Source: Isoetes taiwanensis
Lineage: Eukaryota; Streptophyta; Lycopodiopsida; Isoetales; Isoetaceae
Reading direction: 5' to 3'
DNA length: 64,000 bases
Assembly: GCA_021234155.1 (NCBI GenBank)
Contig: JAJEKV010000013.1
Location: forward strand, 17,833,781-17,897,780
Shown: positions 1-10,130 of the stretch, in pieces
Layout of the letters: each line of letters starts with the position of its first letter
Numbering within the stretch: the first letter of the stretch is position 1
Notes under the pieces: model-generated
Databases searched by the model: none
The model's input: the letters and a program-made list of their open reading frames with translations, nothing else
Told to the model about the DNA's origin: nothing
Position numbers and translations under genes: made by a program

Positions 1-721
1 GAGGGCTAGGCCTGATGGTTTGCCACTGAGTGGGATCAAGGCATGGGCTCAACACATGGGTGATGCGTCACCTTCAATGGGGTTCAAGTCATAGAGGAGC
101 AGTAGCACTCTAGCCGCCTGTAATGGGCATGTGTGCCTTTAGAAGGAATGGTTTCCTCCTGTCTCATCAGGACTGGGGAGATGAAACCGAGGAGTAGCTC
201 CCTTGGCTATGCACCCGACAGGCTATGGTCAAGTCCCAAGACTTATCCGCCTACTGCAAAGTATGCACAGGAGGGGCAGATGGAGTGGACTACCCAACGA
301 CCATGTTCTATGCCAGCCAAGTCCATTGTTATGAACTCTGTCTGCTTTGACCTCTGGAGATCCAAGCTCTCTTTCGATCCCCTTGAGTCTAAGCCACGGG
401 TAGGATCTCCCTTATGTTGATGTTATTGATGTTGTTGTTATAGATGTTATGTTATGGTGAGCCACCCTTCGAGGTGGAACTACGTGTATTTGACGCTGTG
501 TGCTTACATTTGTTTACGCTTCCGTAGATAGGTCGATCCCGAGGGCGATGGGATGAATGACACGTCCATTCTGCCCCATCGAGTTCTTGTTGATCAGCAA
601 GGATCCGATGTTAGGTGGACGACCTCTGTCAGCATGCACATTGGCACGAGGGATAAACTCCAGTTCTTAGACGATGGAGCATCGTATATGAGCAAGGGAC
701 GTCACACCCCCCTACCAGGTT
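1..721. other. Unassigned repeat-like sequence cutting off a transposon copy
   Basis: No coding region is convincing here; the one open frame (133-420, plus) has no recognisable domain. The right edge matters: at about 721 the sequence changes abruptly into the minus-strand DDE transposon copy, just after that copy's DFSENY motif. This stretch is therefore probably an insertion or a rearrangement joint. On the minus strand it would begin near TGTGACGTCCC (about 696-706), which resembles an LTR start, but no second copy, primer site or target duplication is visible. Confidence 0.3.
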
Positions 722-2300
722 AAAGTATGTAATTTTCTGAAAAGTCTAGAACTGAAAGCACAACATCATTTCTCAAGTTGTCTGAACAAATTTTGAATTG
801 TTTAGTCTGCCAGTGTCAGGTGAAGTTATGTATGGTAAGCTTAACCAAATAACCCAACATGGCCTTCACCATGATAGCAAGTGCTGATGATTTCTTTATC
901 AGGTGTCCCTTTCTTTTACTCCTCATTTACAAAATGGTATGCTTCCCATTCCACCTCTTCTAATTCACTACCATTTGCAATTTCTTAAGGACACATTGCA
1001 ATCTGTTTGTCCCACGTTTGGTGTAGGTACCCTTCAGACAATCCAACATATGCCATGTTGTACAACATATTTGTCACACAGTGGCTCGTCATAGTGAACT
1101 TACACAACTGTATGTACTATTCTTTGCTTGGCAAATACCTCCATGGCTATCAGCAAGGTAGACACTGAGCAATTGCAAGTACAATTCTCATGCAGCTTTG
1201 ATCTCATTCTGTTGAAAGCTTTTTCTGGACAGATCAATTTGCCCATGTTTCACACACAAACATGTTTTCCTCTCCTTCAACATTCTCATACAAGTTGGCT
1301 TCAGGTACTCAAATGTTCGAAGACCAACCTTCATACGAGAACATTTATCTTTGAATGCCCTATAATGTTCAATCTGAAGGAAAAACAAATATAGATTAGA
1401 ATTGTATAAGAACTATATATGTAAACTCATGTAAAACTGTCCTAGATGTCATAAAGGATGATAACTAAATTACATTCTATTCCTTCACGTGCATGTGTAA
1501 ATTCATGTTCATAAATGTATGAGATGTCATAATGGGTGATCACTAGAGTACATTTTGTTGCTTCTCGTGCATTTGCCTAAATTCATGTTCATGCATGGGC
1601 CTTTATGATATCATCTACTCTTATACAATCGAGTGTTATAGTTCATAGATGTGTCTTATAATGCACTGCTAGCAATCATAAATGCTAGTTAGTACAAATG
1701 GATGGTTATGCAGTATATGCACCAACCAAGTTGTATTCCATGCACCAAAACTCCATCAGCACCAAAGTCATGGAAACTACCACATGTATACTTTGCTGCT
1801 GCACAGAAAAAGAAGATCATGCAAACTTAGAAACAAGGATGAATTTATGTAGAAAGAGAGCATGAAAGCATGAAATTAAAAGAGTTCTCAACCTTCATAT
1901 ACCTGAGGAATATCAAAGTAACGGATTGCATCAGTTCTTTTTTTTCTGCAAATCCCTCACATTAGGTGAAACTTTCGTGTGCGTGATGTTAAAATACTAT
2001 CTATCTATCTATTCTATTTCTTCTTGGTTTCCTTCCCATAAGAGCCCACAATTTCCTACCTGCCATAATCATTCGCCTGCTTTTGACAGCAAACCTAATA
2101 TTTCTTGGTTGCAAACCTATTATTTTCGATGCTAACTTCTTATGTTTGAGGCCACCATCCTTTCCTACAACCCTAGAGAGTGGAGCATGTTTAGCTGCTA
2201 ATTTGTTTTTACTACTAGAGCTTTTCACTTCTCGAAGCCCTTCTCTCAAATTTGTGAGGAGCATACCCCTGACAACCGCCTCTTTTGAATTTTTCAAGTA
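722..2300 (-). mobile_element. DDE DNA transposon, truncated inverted copy
   Basis: This is a diverged copy of the transposase gene found on the plus strand at 3010-5945, in the opposite orientation. Reading down the minus strand, 2297-2001 encodes the same N-terminal domain (shared features are AAKH, VVGK, LWAL and GRKPR). 1388-1188 encodes the Cys/His-rich segment (KERKTCLCVKHGQ against KERSICYCIKHEQ in the other copy). About 800-722 ends with V-L-S-V-L-D-F-S-E-N-Y, the first catalytic Asp motif. Copy-to-copy protein identity is roughly 45% over the N-terminal domain. The element stops at 722, so the second Asp and the Glu are missing and this copy cannot encode a working transposase. Confidence 0.7.
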
Positions 2301-3009
2301 CTAGTTTAAAGAACGATTGAAGCTCTAGATACTCCAACAATTTTGCTGCCATTATACTCCTCCAGTCAAGAACAAGGGTTTAGACTCAGGATGCATTATG
2401 CACCTTTAGCAAACCCTCTTCATAATCTTTTTTGTTGTGTAACCAAATTTACAAGTGGAATCAGATGCACCTTTTTGAACCTTGGTACCTGCATTCTCAT
2501 CTGCCCCTGATGTTGCTACCAGTTTTGCAATTGAGTCACAAAAAGAGATATAATTTAATATTCATTGATACCTTCAAAACTGTATGGAAGAGAGCTGCAC
2601 AGAGTTTTATTAGAGGCAAAGCTGCACCAAATTTCGTGCTGCACGAAATTATGTGCGAGAGATTTTTTTTTCTTTTTTTTTTATTTGGCATTTTCCATAA
2701 TTAGAAATTCCCACGTTAATTTGGGGTTACTACAATTCAAGTGCCTAACAACTCTTAGTGACGCGATAATTCAAAATTTACAATTCATGTAGAAAAATGC
2801 ACTCTAAATTCGTGCATTTTTATATAAAATAAGAAGGAATTTGACACATCTTTTTGTGTTTCTACTCTTCAGACCTCCATTTTTCTTTATTTAACACACA
2901 TCTATATGCATCTATTCCATCTGAAGTTTATATCTATGATCAAACATAAATAGTTATATGTTTCTGTAGCATCTATTTTTCCTTCCTTGAAATATTTGCC
3001 AAAAGACTC

Positions 3010-3369
3010 TTGCAGGACAAAAGATTATGTTTTCTATTCGAACCCATCGTTGGGAAGCCTGAAAAGGCCATTGTGAAGGAAAAAATGGTAAGAAATCTCA
3101 GGGATGGCCTTCAAGAGGTCAAAACAGCAAATAGCAATGATAAATTTGCTGCTAAACACTCTGTTCTTGCCATGGTAGTTGGAAAAGAGGGTGAATCATT
3201 GAAGCCTACAAAGGCAGCCAAATTGTTGAAATTACATCCACAGAATATGAGTCTTGCAACAAAAAGAAGGACGGAAATGTCATTGGGTGGAGCAAATTTG
3301 TGGGCATTAGCAGGTCGAAAACCCAGAACAAATGTTGTAGATCAAGCTATGAAGCATTTGATTGCCTAA
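3010..3369 (+). CDS. Transposase N-terminal domain exon
   Basis: The reading frame gives a basic domain rich in Lys and Arg (residues 20-110 of 119) that ends with LWALAGRKPR. It pairs with the minus-strand domain at 2001-2297, which shows selection acted on it in a common ancestor. No known fold is recognised; a DNA-binding role is plausible from the charge and the position ahead of the catalytic core. The following stretch to 3450 continues as coding-like (SSKVRDVMKKRTQAIQ) in another frame and ends at a GT, consistent with a frameshift followed by an intron. Confidence 0.5.
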   Translation: MQDKRLCFLFEPIVGKPEKAIVKEKMVRNLRDGLQEVKTANSNDKFAAKHSVLAMVVGKEGESLKPTKAAKLLKLHPQNMSLATKRRTEMSLGGANLWALAGRKPRTNVVDQAMKHLIA

Positions 3370-3923
3370 TTTTGGTTGGATAACACAAAAGTTTCATCAA
3401 AAGTTAGAGATGTCATGAAGAAAAGGACACAAGCAATTCAATATACACAGGTACAAATTATACATTGCCTTGATTTGGTATACAATATATATACTTGGGG
3501 TGTTATTATCTACATTGAAACAATATTCGTTCTTTCTAATTTACCTTATGAGCGTAATAACAGGAAAAGTTACTTTGCTTTATGGATGTACAAGTTCTGA
3601 AATTCTATTTTACATTTCTTCCCAATTGATTCATTCTGGAGATGTATTACAGAGGTAGACATTTCAAAGTAAGGATGTGAAAGATGTAGGATGTGTAATA
3701 GATGTGAAAGTTGTAATAAATGTAGGATGTGGACAAGGCTGTAATCTGTATGTGAAGCTATACTAGATGTAATAGAAAACTTGAAAATGTATTGATGTAA
3801 ACTCTGTTACTATGCATTTTACAGGCTGAATTATTTCAAAACTTTGTGGATCAGCATCCCGATGTTGGAATTGGCATTAGACAGTTTATATACTTAAAAT
3901 CAACTTGCATATAGAAGCTAAAA

Positions 3924-4140
3924 GGTAAGATAAGATAAGGTAAGAGTTTTTAACGTCCACGAGAACCCAATCGGGTTATGGGACCAGAACAGAAAAGAGG
4001 GCATGAGCCCTAACAGAACTCGGGGGGCTATGCCCCCTAACAAATCTCAAATACCAAGAACCAAACAAGCGGGCAGAAGCCCAAGCAGAACTTGGGGGCT
4101 ATGCCCCATATAAGATAACAATACAACCAATAAAACGAGA
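3924..4140 (-). repeat. LINE 3' end with (GATAA)n tail
   Basis: On the plus strand, a GATAA-like tail (3924-3946) is followed by TTTTTAACGTCCAC and a hairpin: AACCC (3964-3968), loop AATC, GGGTT (3973-3977), then TATGGGAC. This matches the 3' end of the LINEs at 37921 and 43247, so it is a 5'-truncated minus-strand insertion. Its inner part has two related GGGGGCTATGCCCC blocks (4022-4036 and 4094-4107). It interrupts the transposase gene. Confidence 0.65.
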
Positions 4141-4142
4141 GT

Positions 4143-4619
4143 ATGAAAGCCAAACTAGAACCAAATCAAAACGTAGGCAGGAAGCACAGGACTATACAAG
4201 AACTGTCCATGGGTCAATTGGCCAGTAAGGAAAGAAGCATATGCTATTGTATTAAACACGAGCAAGCATATTTGTTTAGGAAGGCATTTAAAATGATGAG
4301 GTCAAAAGTCCATGAGAATTGCTCTTGCAATTGTAGAATTTGCAACTCAGAAGATAATGCTGGAATTTGTCAGGCAAAGAAAAGGACATTTGAGAACGTC
4401 AGCATGCTTTGGAGAGCCATGGTATATGATAGAGCAGAAGATGAGGAGTGGCAATATCTAAAATGTATAAGTTCAGCTTGTGAAAATTGTGGAAAAAAGA
4501 AGATTGAATTATGTCCAAGGGAAGAGAGTGAAAGCATTGAAAACATGTTGCATGGCAAGCCTATAGCTATGTTAATGAACCTTCGAAGAAAGGAACTTCC
4601 CAAAGCTGAAGCTGATTGA
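4143..4619 (+). CDS. Transposase Cys/His-rich segment
   Basis: A 158-residue frame with Cys and His clusters: CYCIKHEQ (residues 32-39), CSCNCRICNS (about 60-69) and CENCGKKKIELCP (about 115-127). These look like zinc-binding pairs between the N-terminal domain and the catalytic core. The minus-strand copy retains the first cluster, which supports its being a genuine part of the protein. The ATG at 4143 is simply the first in frame and lies next to the LINE fragment; the true exon edge is unknown. The frame stops at 4619 and the DDE core starts in another frame at 4642. Confidence 0.55.
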   Translation: MKAKLEPNQNVGRKHRTIQELSMGQLASKERSICYCIKHEQAYLFRKAFKMMRSKVHENCSCNCRICNSEDNAGICQAKKRTFENVSMLWRAMVYDRAEDEEWQYLKCISSACENCGKKKIELCPREESESIENMLHGKPIAMLMNLRRKELPKAEAD

Positions 4620-4641
4620 CAAGAACAACAGTGCAAAATGT

Positions 4642-5172
4642 ATGTTAGATAGTATGTTTGATCATATGGCTAAATTTGTACATCATAACTTTGTGGCGCA
4701 TTGGCAAAGCAAGCAATTCAAGGAATCCATTAGAACACTTCGGGATGATATTGTACTATCGATTGTTGATTTCTCAGAGAATTATACTTTGAAACCATTC
4801 AATGAGATTCAAGCACAACATTGGTACAACGAGCAGATCAGCATTTTAGTTCATATCATAATGTTCAAGGTAAATGGAAAAATGAGGAAGTGTGTGCACT
4901 TCTTCATTTCAGATGATAAGACATATGATACTCATTTTGTACAGGATGCATTCAGGTTGCATCTTAAGTGCTTGCAAGAAAACAATGGCAGTCAGAAGAA
5001 GTTTCACTTAGTTTGGTCTGACGGGTGTGCAGCCCAATTCAAATCGAGGCGAGCATTCTATCATGTAACTAGGTATCATCATGAACATAAAATAAGAATG
5101 CAATGGAATTTTTTTGGTTCAAGACATGGTAAAGGCACACATGATGGAGAAGGGGCTATTGCGAAGCTATAG
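4642..5172 (+). CDS. Transposase DDE catalytic core
   Basis: A 176-residue frame holding the whole putative triad. The first Asp is in VDFSENY (residue about 48), followed by EIQAQHW, which fits the known spacing in this family. The second Asp is in VWSDGCAAQFK (about 129). The Glu is in HGKGTHDGEGA (about 162-172). Between them, HFFISDDKTYDTHF fits the beta-strand region of an RNase H fold. The family reading is from memory of similar eukaryotic sequences. The frame ends just after DGEGAIAKL, and coding resemblance continues downstream (EAKQRKKEGKVV). It would cut and join transposon DNA in the nucleus if intact. Confidence 0.65.
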   Translation: MLDSMFDHMAKFVHHNFVAHWQSKQFKESIRTLRDDIVLSIVDFSENYTLKPFNEIQAQHWYNEQISILVHIIMFKVNGKMRKCVHFFISDDKTYDTHFVQDAFRLHLKCLQENNGSQKKFHLVWSDGCAAQFKSRRAFYHVTRYHHEHKIRMQWNFFGSRHGKGTHDGEGAIAKL

Positions 5173-5386
5173 CTTGAGGCAAAACAAAGAAAGAAGGAGG
5201 GGAAGGTGGTCATAAATGCTAGAACTACATGTGATGTTTTGAGAGAAAAAAAACAGATGTGGAACGGGTATTTTGGGAGGTTACTAACATTGACTGATCA
5301 CAAAGACTTGACATGTTGTCAGTCAAAGGTATGCAGACAATTCATTGCGTGTCATCGATAGACCCTAACGATCCAACAAAGGTATT

Positions 5387-5704
5387 ATGCAGTCTCTTTC
5401 ATGTTTTTGCAAGGCATGCATAAGTTTTGATTGGCCTGCTTGCGAGAATGTTGGCCATTGTGGTAAGTGGGAGTTAAGAAAACTAGAGCCTACGAATCAG
5501 AACAGTCTAGAAGATGATGAGAACGAGCTACAAGACTTGCGGGCAAATGACATAGACAATGTAGATGAGACAGTCCAAGTTGGAGATTACTTCGAATCAT
5601 TCGCCGCTCCAGACAATTATGAAGGAGTAGCCTATTATACCATACAATGCACAGAAGTGAAACATGACCTTGAAGTAGACGTCATGGATGCCTATGGGAA
5701 TTAA
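5387..5704 (+). CDS. Transposase C-terminal tail
   Basis: A frame of 105 residues that starts with SLSCFCKACISFDWPAC, a Cys cluster (CxCxxC then C) followed by CGKWELRKL and an acidic stretch (about residues 43-65). A similar Cys cluster followed by a W occurs after the DDE core in related proteins, as I recall. The upstream stretch 5172-5386 is coding-like but broken. Another coding-like stretch, 5832-5945 in a different frame (KGVAYAYELSNYWHEM), may be the last exon. Confidence 0.5.
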   Translation: MQSLSCFCKACISFDWPACENVGHCGKWELRKLEPTNQNSLEDDENELQDLRANDIDNVDETVQVGDYFESFAAPDNYEGVAYYTIQCTEVKHDLEVDVMDAYGN

Positions 5705-5945
5705 TTTTACCATGGTGATGAAGTTATATCAGGTAACTATTTTAGCAAATACTTGCTTGCCATCAGAAGTATAAATTACTTAAAGGAAAGAAGTCCTTGT
5801 CCATCCCGAGTCCGTGACAGGGGCGAGATTTCCATTGGAGCCAGTCCAGCATAAAATAAAAGGTGTTGCTTATGCATATGAATTATCCAATTACTGGCAT
5901 GAGATGCTTTTAGGGAATCTGCCCGAGATTGTAGACTGTATGTAA

Positions 5946-6794
5946 ACTTATGACAGTTTTTTTATGCAGTCCCTAAGTCAGAAAATGACTGTCACGGAAA
6001 ATTGTTTACCATATTTACTGCCTTCATCATTTTCATGCCAAATCATGTGTGCTACTGTATGAGGAAGGTCATGTGAAAAGTCTGGCCAGATATCTCTAAT
6101 CGATTGGGAGCAATTCAATACATTGACTAGGTCAATGACCCAAACAGAATACAAAGTACATCTGATTTACATTCAGTGGACATTAATCAAACTTTTTTAT
6201 GCATGATCTGTGCCTTATCTTTGAACTGAAAATTGACATATTGATTGCAGATTACTATGCTACTATACAAGTCAAGAATGTAGAAATATTATCCTTTAAA
6301 AGTGGACAAAATTTTGTATTTAAAGATGAAGATTTGGTTACAAAATTTGTAGTCAATATGTTACAACATTTCACTTCATCTCATACGTTTACATGTCACC
6401 TCATTCACATCTCTTCATTTAGTTCCACACGTATGACTCCTGGACCTGCATCGATAAACAACATGAGATGGATAGTACACGTAACACATCACAAATTAAT
6501 CTTTAGAAGATTACTAATTAATTACCTCTTAAAGTATGCATGGTTGGAGCTCAAAATGATCCGAGCATGTCTAAATATGCAGCCATAGTAGCAGTGGGTG
6601 TCGTGATATGTTGGCATTCGAGAGCCAGTGCTTCTCGCCGAAGAACTTGTCTCCTCGTCATCGAGGTCATCGACCCATACATGTGTGGGTGCATGCAGCC
6701 AGCAACTGCGTCCTGGAACTGCCATACTCGCATGTTATCCGCTCCATAACCAACTTGTCAAATGCATCGATTGGTGAATGGAACGGGTGATCCC
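5946..6794. other. No gene seen between transposase and FCP1-like exon
   Basis: A-T rich sequence. Open frames at 6199-6588 and around 6522-6790 occur on both strands and overlap one another, with no domain and no splice logic. The stretch lies between two convergent genes (transposase on plus, HAD/Ulp1 gene on minus), so both 3' ends should fall here. Confidence 0.4.
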
Positions 6795-7355
6795 TCACGT
6801 ATGTTGTAATCTATCCGCATTGCGGAGCCCTTCAATCCAGGGGTAGAGTGTGCTCATAATGTTATCATTTTGTTTGATAAGTGACCATGGTGGTATACAA
6901 ATGTGCGAGTATAGGGGGTTTAATGAGCACTTATATTGTGCATCATCAAACAGTAGAGCCCTCCTATGATACTTGGGAGATTCAATTGAAATAACTTCCA
7001 AGTTCTTTACATAAAGATTTTTGCACGGGTTTATTCTGAATGGAAGCACCCAACACCTACTTCTTTCGAATATAAATTTCAGATCCGGAAAGCCTTCTAC
7101 TTTTAGCTGCTCAATTATGCTGCATACTAAACCAATTGGTAGCTCGGACCATATTCCCAAATCAAAGTTAATGGCATGTGCATAATAGAGGAAGACCCTC
7201 ATGCCAGGCCTGCATGCATACACTTTATCCCCTATCTCTATCGGCCTAGCATGTTGTGTGTTTGCAGCTGAAAACTCACTCTTGGATGTGAGACAACCCA
7301 ATCCTCCCTCAATATCAAACACTAAGACCTTTCTTTTTCCTAAGCCTGCCAACAA
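6795..7355 (-). CDS. FCP1/NIF-like HAD phosphatase domain exon
   Basis: The 186-residue frame has the layout of the FCP1 homology (NIF) domain of the HAD superfamily. Motif I is KVLVFDIEGGLG, where canonical enzymes have D-x-D-x-T/V; here the second Asp is Glu. Next come RPGMRVFLYYAHAINFDLGIW (about residues 50-70, where the family has RPG..EFL......-VWS), RSRC (about 104), and LLFDDAQYK (about 139-147) in the place of the DDSPYK motif, followed by NPLYSHICIPPW. Loss of the second Asp could weaken catalysis, but plant-specific members also deviate there. The ATG at 7355 comes shortly after a probable acceptor, so this is likely the last exon of a longer minus-strand gene carrying the Ulp1-like domain. 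Confidence 0.6.
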   Translation of the reverse strand: MLAGLGKRKVLVFDIEGGLGCLTSKSEFSAANTQHARPIEIGDKVYACRPGMRVFLYYAHAINFDLGIWSELPIGLVCSIIEQLKVEGFPDLKFIFERSRCWVLPFRINPCKNLYVKNLEVISIESPKYHRRALLFDDAQYKCSLNPLYSHICIPPWSLIKQNDNIMSTLYPWIEGLRNADRLQHT

Positions 7356-7541
7356 TAAAACACGATGAAATTGAATAAGAGAAATATTTCAGTTTACATT
7401 CCATCTGCTCATGAGAATCAGGTACATGCACAATATACCAAATGTATTTAGACCAGAAAAAATATAACTTAAACATTCAAGACTGCAAGTTAAAGGACAT
7501 GTTTGGAGACCAAAGTGGCATCCAAGGAAGATTTAACTACC

Positions 7542-7684
7542 AAATGGCTCTTCGAGTGCATCTGCCCGTGCTTGTTCTATAGAAGCTATTGTTGAGCTGC
7601 CACCACCCTCACTAATGAGAGCATCTATCAAGACCTGTCGTCGTGAAAGGGCATACTCATACGTAAACCAGTCTTGTGTAATCT
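7542..7684 (-). CDS. Exon between Ulp1-like and HAD-like parts
   Basis: On the minus strand an open stretch after an AG near 7684 encodes QDWFTYEYALSRRQVLIDAL, then a Gly/Ser-rich linker and EQARADALEEPFG, and stops. The helical, charged character and its place directly after the Ulp1-like domain suggest the C-terminal end of that protein. The HAD domain would then be either a separate gene or an alternative splice product. No domain is recognised. Confidence 0.4.
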
Positions 7685-7708
7685 ACAACATACAATAATG
7701 TGCTAATG

Positions 7709-8175
7709 TTAGAATTGATCATGAAAAAGGGTTTTGGGCAGCATATGCAAAGTGAATTTAATTATCTTTGAATCTTTTCCAGAAATAAGTAGGTCAACAA
7801 ACTTGTGCATAAATGCCATCACAAATAACCCGTAAGATGTTAAGTTAGGTTGTTGCGGTACTTTAACATAATTTATACCTTTTATGTTATTTTTCCTCAA
7901 GTAATCCAGCTGGTGCATCTAGAACTTTAGACTTGCTCTCAGCAAGAGCAAATATGGCCAACACGAAGTGTTCGTTCTCAAGTACAGGTATGAGGATGTA
8001 TTGGCATTTAGTCATCACTAGCCCAATAACTCCTTGCTTCACTGCGTCTACAGCTGACTTTGATGCGTCATTTTTTTTTCTTGCTGCTTGAAGCCTCCTT
8101 GAATAAGACAAAGTTGTAAGCAGGAAAGATATGGATTCTGCTTTTCCACTCCTGCGGCATCTTATCATGCAAATA
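7709..8175 (-). pseudogene. Ulp1-like (C48) peptidase domain, catalytic Cys replaced
   Basis: Ulp1-type cysteine peptidases remove SUMO-like modifiers in the nucleus. Reading the minus strand, the domain starts with YLHDKMPQEWKSRIHIFPAY and FVLFKEASS. It continues with CQYILIPVLENEHFVLAIF (catalytic His) and SKVLDAPAG (catalytic Asp), and ends with VPQQPNLTSYGLFVMAFMH. In active members the last segment reads Q-x4-D-C-G; here the Gln is present but the Cys position is Tyr (TAC, one base from TGC). There is also a frame change near 8075 (a run of A) and another near 7900. It is probably inactive as a protease. Ulp1-like domains are known as cargo of plant Mutator-like (Kaonashi) and CACTA elements, which suits the transposon next door. 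Confidence 0.65.
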
Positions 8176-8279
8176 CCTAATTGAGTACAAGGTCACAAAT
8201 AAGAGCATATTCATAAAAAAGCTTTCCAAATCAACGAATGCTTCAAAACGGGGAAAGAATGGATAATTTTACCTGCCAT

Positions 8280-8434
8280 AGAGTTCCACAAGATGGTTCG
8301 TCATCCTCGAGTTGGCTGCGTACAAAGCTTCAATGTCTAGATCAACCACTTTCATTGGAGGTGTAGGCGGGCTATTCTTGAATGGGACAAGTGGAGCGCA
8401 AGCCTTCAACGTCTTCATGTTCTCCACCATTCTA
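8280..8434 (-). CDS. Exon upstream of the Ulp1-like domain
   Basis: On the minus strand an open stretch encodes NMKTLKACAPLVPFKNSPPT, then VVDLDIEALYAANSRM and ends LVELYGR followed by GTAAAATT, a usable donor. The next exon opens with YLHDKMPQEW at 8175, so the join is sensible. This is the part that often precedes the Ulp1 catalytic domain in plant transposon-linked proteins. No independent domain is recognised. Confidence 0.45.
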
Positions 8435-8659
8435 CAAACAAGAATAGAATGTTAACTTCAAATGATGACAATTGTTTTAAAAAACATACACAAGTACCTT
8501 GCAGCAGATTCTAATTGAGCAATTTTATGCCTACAAAGATAAGTGTATGTAGTCAGAGATGTATTCATATGTTTAATATTTGAATTAGGCATTAGCATAC
8601 AAGAGTTAATGATGCCTATAATTACAATTCCAAGTAATTAAACCCTAAACTAAACGCCC

Positions 8660-8830
8660 AAAATAGGCAAGTCTCACTTTTACATTTGTTGCTTTCTTTC
8701 TTGAATCTACCATTCTTTTTAACTTTGCTGCCTCGTCCTCCTTTTTCACGAACACCTCTACAGCCTTTGCTACAACTTTGCAGGGCCCTTCAAGATCTAT
8801 GCTCTCCACTTAGCTACCCCTTTCACATGT
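8660..8830 (-). CDS. Lys-rich exon of the Ulp1-like gene
   Basis: The minus strand encodes SIDLEGPCKVVAKAVEVFVK, then KEDEAAKLKRMVDSRKKATN, a highly charged, probably helical segment. It lies in line with the Ulp1-like exons. Exact exon edges were not established. Confidence 0.35.
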
Positions 8831-9033
8831 AGGCTCTCCTCTCCCGTATCATTTACCACCAACAATTTAAAACCCCAATGCAAATTTGGTATAAAGCTGG
8901 AAAACATTAAAAATACGCACCTGACATTGAATCCTTGCATCATGGCAGCTTCATGTCATCAGGTTGCTCACCATTTAAATCAGCCCGTTCACCTAGAAAA
9001 TGGCAAGTTCGGGCTTTTGAGTTCAACACTAAA

Positions 9034-9390
9034 TTAAAACAGTAAGAGACACTTACTATTGAATGGCTCGTGTTGCTGCTGCAACAAAGCCAACTCTGTT
9101 TCCACATTTGGGATCTCACCTACAAGAATACATACTAAAATTAATTCATTAACAAATTGGCTAAAAACACTTTTAGTAGACCAGTTACCTTGCACATCTT
9201 CTATCAATGCCTCATGAGGTTTCTGCCCATGTAGTGTAGCCGACTTCTGCTCTAAATGTGCTTTGTCTTCCACATTGTCAAAGATTGTTTCTTTCACAGG
9301 CGACCTAGATGTGGATGGAGTTTCACAACTAAGGACATCATCCTTTATTGATGTTTCAGCTCCAGAGGACTCCTCATATGTCAATTTCAA
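9034..9390 (-). CDS. Hypothetical acidic/Ser-rich exon of the Ulp1-like gene
   Basis: A minus-strand frame encoding an unstructured acidic and Ser/Thr-rich segment (EESSGAETSIKDD, then TPSTSRSPVKE, then ALIEDVQGNW). After GNW the sequence contains a donor-like GTAACTGG and becomes intron-like, so the real exon is probably 9190-9390. Another coding-like bit (IPNVETELALLQQQHEPFN) lies at 9050-9120. Function unknown; it fits as a linker in the same minus-strand gene. Confidence 0.35.
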   Translation of the reverse strand: MKLTYEESSGAETSIKDDVLSCETPSTSRSPVKETIFDNVEDKAHLEQKSATLHGQKPHEALIEDVQGNWSTKSVFSQFVNELILVCILVGEIPNVETELALLQQQHEPFNSKCLLLF

Positions 9391-9961
9391 CCCTTTTCCA
9401 TGAAATTTCTTCTTGCAACCTATATCATAACATTGAAATCACAAACATGCAATGCAAATATACATCAATACTATATACTACCTGCCAATGTGGTTGGTTT
9501 CTTGATGCTATCCCACATCTACATTGAAGAAATTTGTGAGTAAATTAATTGTATTAACTTGTTAACATGTACATCCCAACATGTCAAAAGGTAAATGTAA
9601 AGGAAAAATTCATGTCAAGGAAAAAAGAAGCTAAAAAAATTGCAAACTAGATATAAATCAGAAGTGATAAAACAGATGTACAATTATAGTATAATAATAC
9701 CTACCAACATGACTGTTGTAAATGTAATTGAAAACTAGAAAGGTAGATGTAATCATAATCTCATTTGCATTCTAACATGTTATTATGTATATGTAAAGAG
9801 AAAATACATAAACCATTATGAAATTACAGATGTGAAAGAGAGCTGCTCAAAACAAAGATGCAATTACAATTAAAATACATTCAAAGGCAAGAAAGATTCA
9901 AATCCATGCACAAATTATACACTTAAGTTGTATGTAAAAACTTCAACAGATCTATGCATTG

Positions 9962-10130
9962 GCTTCAAACAAAGTCTTTTTTTTTTTTATTGAAGGATTA
10001 GTATGTATATATTAATATAGAGAGAATAAGTACAAAAAGGTTTGAGAATGCAAATGATATATGTATGCATTCTCTAAATCCCAAAATATATATGATAAGG
10101 TTTGAGAATGCAAATAAACGCTTCAAACAA
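9962..10130 (-). mobile_element. Short poly(A) retroposon with target duplication
   Basis: The 11-bp direct repeat GCTTCAAACAA lies at 9962-9972 and 10120-10130. Just inside the left copy is a run of 12 T (9977-9988), which is a poly(A) tail on the minus strand. The 147-bp body has no coding content and holds a 19-bp repeat (AAGGTTTGAGAATGCAAAT at 10037-10055 and 10097-10115). This is the signature of target-primed insertion of a SINE or a 5'-truncated LINE. It lies in an intron-like part of the Ulp1-like gene. Confidence 0.7.

Larger units (their letters stand above)
3010..5945 (+). mobile_element. DDE DNA transposon, more complete copy
   Basis: A spliced transposase gene with, in order: an N-terminal basic domain (3010-3450), a donor-like GT after 3450, a short exon at about 3825-3900 (FQNFVDQHPDVGIG), a Cys-rich segment (4143-4619), the RNase H-fold DDE core (4642-5172), and a Cys-containing tail (5387-5704, perhaps on to 5945). 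The pattern DFSENY, then WSDGCAAQFK, then HGKG-DGEGA matches a transposase-like family I know from many eukaryotes as uncharacterised proteins; I cannot assign the superfamily by eye. A LINE 3' fragment (3924-4140) has landed between the second exon and the Cys-rich segment. No terminal inverted repeats or target duplication were found. Several frame changes make it probably inactive. Confidence 0.7.

Noticed and set aside
133-420. Open frame of 95 codons on plus
   Set aside because: No domain, no splice context, and it lies in unassigned repeat-like DNA.
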